From assembly GCA_025924755.1 (NCBI GenBank), contig JAICHT010000110.1:1-10541 (forward strand): DNA of 10,541 bases. The letters are read 5' to 3'. This document shows, one piece after another, positions 6,564 to 10,541 of this stretch. The notes under the pieces are model-generated. The model searched no databases. It was given only the letters and a program-made list of their open reading frames with translations, and had not been told where the DNA came from. The DNA is from Chitinophagaceae bacterium (lineage in GTDB: Bacteria > Bacteroidota > Bacteroidia > Chitinophagales > Chitinophagaceae). Every line of letters starts with the position of its first letter. The first letter of the stretch is position 1. The position numbers were made by a program, and so were the translations under genes.

Positions 6564-6677
6564 ACCAACAGCATGCTACGAGCGGATAGCTACGGGCTGC
6601 AGGGCAAATAAAGTTAATAACAATATTTTTAGGCAAAGAGCTCGTAACTCGAAGCTAAAAGCTAAAAGCTAATAAAG
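6564..6677 (+). repeat. rpsQ-rplN spacer with short tandem repeats
   Basis: This 114-nt spacer is unlike its neighbours. Near its start GCTACGAGC (6575-6583) recurs as GCTACGGGC (6589-6597), followed by CTGCAGGGC. At its end a 7-nt unit GCTAAAA is repeated at 6654, 6661 and (as GCTAATA) 6668, running almost to the rplN ATG at 6678. TACGAGC at 6577-6583 is also complementary to GCTCGTA at 6640-6646, which could fold the spacer into one large loop. The pattern resembles the simple dispersed intergenic repeats common in Bacteroidota genomes; that comparison is from general knowledge and not tested. Confidence 0.5.
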
Positions 6678-7046
6678 ATGATTCAGCAAGAGTCTCGTTT
6701 AAATGTCGCAGATAACAGCGGTGCTAAAGAAGTGCTTTGCATTCGGGTGTTAGGTAATAGCGGTCAGCGTTATGCAAAGATTGGCGATAAAATAGTTGTA
6801 AGCGTTAAAGATGCAATACCTGCCGGTGGCATTAAAAAAGGTACGGTTGCTAAAGCAGTAATTGTAAGAACTAAAAACAAATTGCGCCGTAAAGATGGAT
6901 CTTATATCCGGTTTGATGATAACGCAGTAGTGTTATTAAACCAGGCTGAAGAACCACGCGGTACACGCATCTTCGGACCGGTTGCGAGAGAACTTCGTGA
7001 TAAAGGATATATGAAAATCATATCCTTAGCACCTGAAGTGCTTTAA
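6678..7046 (+). CDS. rplN: 50S ribosomal protein L14 (uL14)
   Basis: The 122-residue product has the standard length. L14 binds 23S rRNA at the subunit interface, contacts L19, and is the target of the silencing factor RsfS in other bacteria. The start MIQQESRLNVADNSGAKEV is typical. Further conserved blocks are GDKIVVSVKDAIPAG at 37-51, KKGTVAKAVIVRTK at 54-67, and GSYIRFDDNAVVLLN at 74-88, then EPRGTRIFGPVARELR at 92-107. All key positions are present. The start codon is preceded by the AGCTAAA-type tandem repeat, so the repeat would form the ribosome landing zone. Confidence 0.98.
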   Translation: MIQQESRLNVADNSGAKEVLCIRVLGNSGQRYAKIGDKIVVSVKDAIPAGGIKKGTVAKAVIVRTKNKLRRKDGSYIRFDDNAVVLLNQAEEPRGTRIFGPVARELRDKGYMKIISLAPEVL

Positions 7047-7057
7047 GAACGTGGAGC

Positions 7058-7077
7058 AAACAAAGCAATATTTGTTT
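7058..7077 (+). promoter_or_regulatory. Perfect 7-bp A/U hairpin after rplN
   Basis: AAACAAA at 7058-7064 pairs with TTTGTTT at 7071-7077 around a GCAATA loop, starting 11 nt after the rplN stop. It is A/U-rich and not followed by a long T run, so it does not look like a strong terminator. It could protect an mRNA end or be incidental. Confidence 0.3.
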
Positions 7078-7087
7078 AATTAATATA

Positions 7088-7115
7088 ATCTCTGGCAGTA
7101 TCAGAGATGTCAAAA
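7088..7115 (+). promoter_or_regulatory. Conserved hairpin element, copy 1 (before rplX)
   Basis: ATCTCTG at 7088-7094 pairs perfectly with CAGAGAT at 7102-7108 around the loop GCAGTAT, followed directly by GTCAAAA (7109-7115). Copy 2, before rplR, has the same loop and flank but GTCTCTG/CAGGGAC in the stem: the outermost A-U pair becomes G-C and an inner U-A becomes U-G, so pairing is preserved. A second small hairpin TCCC 7117-7120 / GGGA 7125-7128 with a GATA loop follows in copy 1 only. This supports a selected RNA structure, although only two copies are visible. Confidence 0.7.
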
Positions 7116-7141
7116 CTCCCGATAGGGAACAAGGTTAAAAA

Positions 7142-7474
7142 ATGAAAACAAGATTTAAATTAAAGCATAATATCAGAAAAGGAGATACTGTAGTGGTGAT
7201 TTCCGGCGATGATAAAGATGTAACCAAGCCACGACTGGTAAAAGAAGTGTTGGTGGATGAAAGCAAGGTAATTGTAGAAGGTGTAAATATCATCTCAAAA
7301 CATACAAAACCCTCTGCTCAAAATACTAAAGGTGGTATCCTGAAAAAAGAAGCACCTATCCATATCAGCAATATTAAATTGTGGGATGGAAAGCAGGGAA
7401 CCAAAGTGAAGAAGGAAAAGAGAGACGGTAAAACAGTTCGTGTTTCTAAAAAATCAGGGGAGGTAATTAAATAA
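7142..7474 (+). CDS. rplX: 50S ribosomal protein L24 (uL24)
   Basis: The 110-residue product fits the family (about 100-115). L24 is an assembly initiator of the 50S subunit. A KOW motif lies near the N-terminus: KHNIRKGDTVVVISGDDKD at 8-26, then the L24 continuation VIVEGVNIISKHTKPSAQ near 43-60 and EAPIHISNIKL at 70-80. The C-terminus is lysine-rich. Its stop codon overlaps the rplE start (TAATG), which implies translational coupling, and the SD for rplE lies inside the last codons of this gene. Upstream sits the conserved hairpin element, 26 nt before the ATG. Confidence 0.97.
   Translation: MKTRFKLKHNIRKGDTVVVISGDDKDVTKPRLVKEVLVDESKVIVEGVNIISKHTKPSAQNTKGGILKKEAPIHISNIKLWDGKQGTKVKKEKRDGKTVRVSKKSGEVIK
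7459..7463 (+). promoter_or_regulatory. Strong Shine-Dalgarno for rplE inside the rplX end
   Basis: GGAGG at 7459-7463 lies within GGGGAGGT (7457-7464), 10 nt before the rplE ATG at 7474. It is one of only two strong SD sequences in this window and is built into the rplX codons for Gly-Glu-Val. It would let ribosomes start at rplE apart from, or together with, re-initiation at the TAATG overlap. Confidence 0.7.
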
Positions 7475-8040
7475 TGGCAACAACAACTACTACTCCAAGA
7501 TTAATGCAAAAGTATCGCGACGAAGTGATACCGGCATTGCGTAAAAAGTTTAATTACGGTTCTGTAATGCAAGCACCGAAATTAGAAAAGATCTGCTTAA
7601 ACCGTGGTGTGAACGGAGCGGTTACAGATAAAAAGCTGGTAGATATTTCTTTAGAAGAATTAACTACTATCAGTGGGCAAAAGGCAGTAGCCACCATGTC
7701 TAAAAAAGATATCTCTAATTTTAAACTGCGTAAGAATATGCCAATTGGTGCAAGAGTTACTTTACGTGGGGAGAAAATGTATGAGTTTTTAGATCGCTTA
7801 ATATCAGTAGCACTTCCACGTGTTCGGGATTTTAAAGGCGTAAACGAAAAAGCATTTGATGGTCGCGGTAATTATACCTTAGGTGTTACAGAGCAAATCA
7901 TTTTTCCTGAGATTGATATTGATAAGGTAAATAAAATTACCGGTATGGATATCACTATGGTTACTACCGCTAATACCGACGAAGAAGCTTACGAGCTTTT
8001 AAAGGAATTAGGAATGCCTTTTAGAAATATAAAAAAGTAA
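7474..8040 (+). CDS. rplE: 50S ribosomal protein L5 (uL5)
   Basis: The 188-residue product is of normal length (about 178-187). L5 binds 5S rRNA in the central protuberance and contacts the P-site tRNA and S13. Conserved parts include YRDEVIPALRKKFNY at 14-28, the signature region PKLEKICLNRGVNGAV at 35-50, NFKLRKNMPIGARVTLRG at 82-99 and FDGRGNYTLGVTEQIIFPEI at about 128-147. The N-terminus has a short MATTTTTPRL lead. The start overlaps the rplX stop by 1 nt and is served by a strong SD. The ending TANTDEEAYELLKELGMPF is typical of the family. Confidence 0.98.
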   Translation: MATTTTTPRLMQKYRDEVIPALRKKFNYGSVMQAPKLEKICLNRGVNGAVTDKKLVDISLEELTTISGQKAVATMSKKDISNFKLRKNMPIGARVTLRGEKMYEFLDRLISVALPRVRDFKGVNEKAFDGRGNYTLGVTEQIIFPEIDIDKVNKITGMDITMVTTANTDEEAYELLKELGMPFRNIKK

Positions 8041-8098
8041 ACTTTTTAATTGGTGATTTTAATTGAATTGCCAGTTTGAATTAAAAATTAATAATGAT

Positions 8099-8368
8099 AT
8101 GGCTAAAGAATCAGTAAAAGCCAGGCAGCGCAAAAGGGAAAGAATGGTAGCGCAATACGCGGAAAAAAGAGAAGCATTAAAGCAGGCAGGCGACTGGCAG
8201 GCTTTGGATGCCTTACCGAAAAACTCTTCTGCGGTTCGCTTAAAGAACCGTTGTCAAATGACAGGACGTCCAAGAGGTTATGTTCGTTATTTTGGGATAT
8301 CAAGAATAGCCTTGAGGGATATGGCTTTGAACGGTAAAATTCCTGGCTTAACGAAAGCAAGCTGGTAA
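8099..8368 (+). CDS. rpsN: 30S ribosomal protein S14 (uS14), zinc-free short form
   Basis: The 89-residue product is encoded from the ATG at 8099, which gives the standard MAKESVKARQRKR start; an in-frame ATG at 8063 would add 12 unconserved residues and is rejected. S14 is a late-binding protein of the 30S head. The C-terminal signature runs from RLKNRCQMTGRPRGYVRYF (47-65) through GISRIALRDMALNGKIPGL to the KASW end. There is only one cysteine (Cys52), so the zinc-ribbon CxxC pairs of the zinc-dependent S14 type are absent. The length matches the short cysteine-poor form, not the 101-residue E. coli form. It lies 58 nt after rplE. Confidence 0.97.
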   Translation: MAKESVKARQRKRERMVAQYAEKREALKQAGDWQALDALPKNSSAVRLKNRCQMTGRPRGYVRYFGISRIALRDMALNGKIPGLTKASW

Positions 8369-8418
8369 TAAACCAGGAAAGTACATTCTAAAAAACTAAT
8401 TAAAAACTTTTCCAATTA

Positions 8419-8443
8419 TCTCGTTTAATCGAGACGTAGGAGG
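8419..8443 (+). promoter_or_regulatory. Hairpin plus strong Shine-Dalgarno before rpsH
   Basis: TCTCG at 8419-8423 pairs with CGAGA at 8430-8434 around a TTTAAT loop. AGGAGG follows at 8438-8443, 9 nt before the rpsH ATG at 8453. This is the best SD in the window and is exposed directly 3' of the hairpin. The arrangement TCTC-loop-GAGA-Y-GT resembles the elements before rplX and rplR, but the loop differs, so relationship is uncertain. Confidence 0.65.
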
Positions 8444-8452
8444 GATAAATAT

Positions 8453-8851
8453 ATGGTAACTGATCCTATAGCAGACTTCTTAACAAGAATACGAAATGCG
8501 CAAATGGCTGGTCATCGAATTGTAGAAATTCCAGCTTCCAATTTAAAAAAGCGTATGACCGAAATTTTATATAATCAGGGGTATATCCTGAAGTATAAAT
8601 TTGAAGATGATAACAAGCAAGGGCTTATAAAAATAGCCTTAAAGTACGATTCTCAAACCAAACAACCTGCCATCCAAAGCTTAGAAAGAGTAAGCCGGCC
8701 TGGTTTGCGCCAATATGCAAAGCCGACAGAATTTCGCCGCGTGAAGAATGGCCTGGGCGTTGCTATCGTTTCTACTTCAAAAGGGGTATTAACAGATAAA
8801 GAAGCAAAGATGCAGAATGTAGGCGGAGAAGTACTTTGCTACATCTATTAA
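8453..8851 (+). CDS. rpsH: 30S ribosomal protein S8 (uS8)
   Basis: The 132-residue product matches the family (about 130). S8 is a primary 16S rRNA binder (helix 21). In E. coli it represses the spc operon by binding an rRNA-like site at the L5 start. The sequence begins TDPIADFLTRIRNAQMAGH (3-21) and continues with IPASNLKKRMTEILYNQGYI. Near the C-terminus are RRVKNGLGVAIVSTSKGVLTDKEA (about 95-118) and VGGEVLCYIY, the S8 signature. The RNA-binding STSKG loop is intact. Its own strong SD and hairpin set it apart from its neighbours. I did not recognise an obvious S8-binding rRNA mimic near rplE. Confidence 0.98.
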   Translation: MVTDPIADFLTRIRNAQMAGHRIVEIPASNLKKRMTEILYNQGYILKYKFEDDNKQGLIKIALKYDSQTKQPAIQSLERVSRPGLRQYAKPTEFRRVKNGLGVAIVSTSKGVLTDKEAKMQNVGGEVLCYIY

Positions 8852-8952
8852 TAGTTTAGCAATCCATAAAAGCTAATACATTAAGCCGAACTATACTAAG
8901 CTGACCGGTTGGCTTTAGAAATCAAAATTTATAATTTAAAAAGTACAGTAAA
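8852..8952 (+). promoter_or_regulatory. 101-nt spacer before rplF with one bulged hairpin
   Basis: AAGCC 8883-8887 and AAC 8889-8891 (G8888 bulged) can pair with GTT 8908-8910 and GGCTT 8911-8915, giving 8 pairs around a 16-nt loop. It lies 37 nt before the rplF ATG. The rest is A/T-rich, with no SD, promoter match or ORF that I can support. Confidence 0.35.
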
Positions 8953-9507
8953 ATGTCTCGTATAGGTAAAAACCCAATAACAGTTCCAGCTGGAGTTACC
9001 ATATCTGTTAATGGAGATAATGTGGTAACAGTAAAGGGACCAAAAGGTGAATTGAAGCAAGAGGTAGATCGCGATATTACAGTAGTGGTAAATGATGGGA
9101 AAGTTGAATTCAGCCGTCCTACCGATCAAATACGTCACAGGTCTTTACATGGTTTGTATCGTGCCTTAATTGCAAATTTGGTAAAAGGCGTTACAGATGG
9201 ATATCAGCGCAAACTGGAATTAATAGGTGTTGGGTTTAAAGCTTCCAACCAGGGAAATCTTTTAGACCTGACACTTGGATATTCTCACAATATTGTTTTT
9301 GAAGTTCCTAAAGAAATAAAAGTAGCAACAGCACAGGAAAAAGGTCAAAACCCTACTATTACCTTAGAAGGTATTGATCGCCAACTGATAGGTCAGGTGG
9401 CTGCAAAACTGCGTAGCCTTCGTAAGCCGGAGCCATATAAGGGTAAGGGTGTTAGGTATATGGGTGAAGTGGTTCGTAAAAAAGCAGGTAAGGCCGCTGG
9501 TAAATAA
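8953..9507 (+). CDS. rplF: 50S ribosomal protein L6 (uL6)
   Basis: The 184-residue product is near the family length of 177-184. L6 binds 23S rRNA near the sarcin-ricin loop and the GTPase centre. It has two related domains. The first starts MSRIGKNPITVPAGVTISV and contains VKGPKGEL (28-35). The second starts near residue 80 and includes LELIGVGFKASNQGN and LDLTLGYSHNI. The C-terminal L6 signature RKPEPYKGKGVRYMGE lies at about 156-171, followed by a lysine/alanine tail. All expected landmarks are present. No SD is seen; the start is preceded by an A-rich stretch. Confidence 0.98.
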   Translation: MSRIGKNPITVPAGVTISVNGDNVVTVKGPKGELKQEVDRDITVVVNDGKVEFSRPTDQIRHRSLHGLYRALIANLVKGVTDGYQRKLELIGVGFKASNQGNLLDLTLGYSHNIVFEVPKEIKVATAQEKGQNPTITLEGIDRQLIGQVAAKLRSLRKPEPYKGKGVRYMGEVVRKKAGKAAGK

Positions 9508-9529
9508 TATCAAAGTTTTATTTAAATAA

Positions 9530-9557
9530 GTCTCTGGCAGTATCAGGGACGTCAAAA
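9530..9557 (+). promoter_or_regulatory. Conserved hairpin element, copy 2 (before rplR)
   Basis: GTCTCTG at 9530-9536 pairs with CAGGGAC at 9544-9550 (one U-G pair) around the loop GCAGTAT, followed by GTCAAAA (9551-9557). Sixteen nucleotides (9531-9546) are identical to 7089-7104, and the differences from copy 1 preserve pairing. The element ends 14 nt before the rplR ATG, closer than copy 1 to rplX (26 nt). Confidence 0.7.
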
Positions 9558-9571
9558 TGAGGGTATAAAAA

Positions 9572-9931
9572 ATGAGCGCAAACGTTAAAACACAACGAAG
9601 AAGAAAAATCCGGTACAGCATCCGCCGGAAAATAGCAGGTACTGCAAAGCTGCCTCGCTTATCTATCTTCCGCAGTAATTCAGAAATCTATGCTCAGTTA
9701 ATAGATGATGACAATGGCTTTACATTAGCTGCTGCATCTTCAAGAGATAAAGATATACAGGCACAATCAGGTACAAAATCCGAAAAAAGCAAATTGGTAG
9801 GACAAGCTATTGCACGTAAAGCATCAGATCTTGGTATTACCGCTATTGTTTTTGACCGTGGTGGTTACTTATATCATGGCCGTGTTAAAGCTGTAGCAGA
9901 CGGAGCCAGAGAAGGCGGATTAAAATTTTAA
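9572..9931 (+). CDS. rplR: 50S ribosomal protein L18 (uL18)
   Basis: The 119-residue product matches the family (about 117-122). L18 binds 5S rRNA with L5 and brings it to the 50S subunit. The basic N-terminus RRRKIRYSIRRKIAG is the RNA-binding arm, followed by PRLSIFRSNSEIYAQLIDD at about 28-46. The C-terminal end FDRGGYLYHGRVKAVADGAREGGLKF (in two conserved parts, FDRGGYLYHGRV and ADGAREGGL) is the L18 signature. It is preceded by copy 2 of the hairpin element, with only A-rich sequence and a GAGGG at 9559-9563, 8 nt before the ATG, as a possible weak SD. Confidence 0.98.
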   Translation: MSANVKTQRRRKIRYSIRRKIAGTAKLPRLSIFRSNSEIYAQLIDDDNGFTLAAASSRDKDIQAQSGTKSEKSKLVGQAIARKASDLGITAIVFDRGGYLYHGRVKAVADGAREGGLKF

Positions 9932-10015
9932 ATTTCGAAATAACGGTTTATGATTATTGCCTTTCAAAGTAATAAAGGAGCAGGTAATCATAATTTGATA
10001 ATTAGCAAATAAATT
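9932..10015 (+). promoter_or_regulatory. Structured spacer before rpsE
   Basis: TTATGATTA at 9948-9956 is perfectly complementary to TAATCATAA at 9985-9993 (9 bp). Inside it, CCTTT 9960-9964 pairs with AAAGG 9974-9978 around a 9-nt loop, with an internal loop between the two stems. The ATG of rpsE is 22 nt further on. An AAAGGAG lies in the inner stem and is too far from the ATG to act as a normal SD. The nested arrangement looks less random than most spacers here, but no family is recognised. Confidence 0.45.
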
Positions 10016-10537
10016 ATGTCAAAAGCTATTTTAAACAAAGTAAAGGCGGCAGACCTTGAGTTAAAAGAAAAGGTTGTTTCTATAAATAGAGTAGTAAAAA
10101 CTACCAAAGGTGGCCGTGCTTTTAGTTTCTCTGCATTAGTTGTGGTTGGCAATGAAGGCGGTGTAGTAGGTCATGGTTTAGGCAAAGCCAAAGAAGTGCA
10201 GGAAGCTATCACCAAAGGAATAGAAGACGCAAAGAAAAATTTAATCAAAGTTCCTGTAATGCATGGAACTATTCCACACGACCAATTGGCAAAAGAAGGT
10301 GCTGCTAAGGTATTGATAAAGCCAGCTGCGCATGGTACAGGTGTAATTGCAGGAGGTTCTATGCGGGCAGTATTGGAAAGCGCCGGCGTAACAGACGTTT
10401 TAGCAAAATCATTAGGTTCTGCAAATCCGCATAACGTAGTAAAAGCAACTTTTAAAGCACTGGCTATGTTAAGAGAACCAATCGGCATATCTAAAACACG
10501 TGGAATTGGTTTGAAAAAAGTTTTTAACGGACAATAA
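10016..10537 (+). CDS. rpsE: 30S ribosomal protein S5 (uS5)
   Basis: The 173-residue product is close to E. coli S5 (167). S5 lies at the mRNA entry channel with S3 and S4 and affects decoding accuracy. The double-stranded-RNA-binding-like N-terminal domain contains VSINRVVKTTKGGRAFSFSAL at 21-41 and VGNEGGVVGHGLGKAKEVQEAI at 44-65, the S5 signature. The C-terminal domain includes AAHGTGVIAGGSMRAVLESAGV at 104-125 and SANPHNVVKATFKAL at 135-149. The KGGR loop, where spectinomycin-resistance changes occur in other bacteria, looks ordinary. The gene is complete; its stop is 4 nt from the window edge, with rpmD expected next. Confidence 0.98.
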   Translation: MSKAILNKVKAADLELKEKVVSINRVVKTTKGGRAFSFSALVVVGNEGGVVGHGLGKAKEVQEAITKGIEDAKKNLIKVPVMHGTIPHDQLAKEGAAKVLIKPAAHGTGVIAGGSMRAVLESAGVTDVLAKSLGSANPHNVVKATFKALAMLREPIGISKTRGIGLKKVFNGQ

Positions 10538-10541
10538 GTAA

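Noticed and set aside
8043..8087. 9-bp inverted repeat TTTTTAATT/AATTAAAAA before rpsN
   Set aside because: It consists only of A and T with a 27-nt loop in A/T-rich DNA; likely chance.
10366..10373. GGCAGTAT inside rpsE, as a third copy of the hairpin loop
   Set aside because: Only 8 nt match, the flanks cannot form the stem, and the bases are explained by the conserved S5 codons.
1..10541. CRISPR, mobile element, phage, toxin-antitoxin or defence system
   Set aside because: Both strands were read through. Apart from the partial membrane protein gene, all coding space is ribosomal protein genes, and no repeats of the needed type, transposase or integrase are present.

Overview
The window holds the front and middle of the S10-spc ribosomal protein cluster of a member of the Bacteroidota. 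The best guess is Chitinophagaceae or a close relative. That placement rests on three things seen in the sequence: protein sequence style (for example uL3 with Gly where E. coli has the methylated Gln), a textbook Bacteroidota promoter (TTTG, 20-nt spacer, TACCTTTG) ahead of rpsJ, and A-rich start regions that mostly lack Shine-Dalgarno (SD) sequences. The DNA is AT-rich.

Layout: positions 1-752 carry, on the minus strand, the N-terminal part of a multi-pass membrane protein of the flippase-like (UPF0104 / lysylphosphatidylglycerol synthase TM) family; its 3' end lies outside the window. A 140-nt divergent spacer with the promoter follows. From 893 to 10537 there are 19 ribosomal protein genes, all on the plus strand, in the canonical order rpsJ-rplC-rplD-rplW-rplB-rpsS-rplV-rpsC-rplP-rpmC-rpsQ-rplN-rplX-rplE-rpsN-rpsH-rplF-rplR-rpsE. 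The window ends 4 nt after the rpsE stop, where rpmD-rplO-secY would be expected. No intrinsic terminator is visible. The products assemble the 30S (S10, S19, S3, S17, S14, S8, S5) and 50S (L3, L4, L23, L2, L22, L16, L29, L14, L24, L5, L6, L18) subunits, and the set is presumably transcribed as one long unit from the rpsJ promoter.

The coding content is conventional; I see no new enzyme system, CRISPR array, phage or defence locus. The unusual material is in the spacers, many of which are long for such an operon and can fold. (1) The 274-nt rpsJ-rplC spacer can form several strong hairpins, including two 11-bp helices that share six nucleotides and so exclude each other. (2) A hairpin element with an identical GCAGTAT loop and a covarying closing pair sits before both rplX and rplR. 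(3) rplE and rpsH have strong SD sequences in a lineage that rarely uses them. (4) The rpsQ-rplN spacer holds short tandem repeats. (5) S3 has an RGG-like glycine/arginine-rich tail. (6) rpsJ is separated from the rpsL-rpsG-fusA block that often precedes it.
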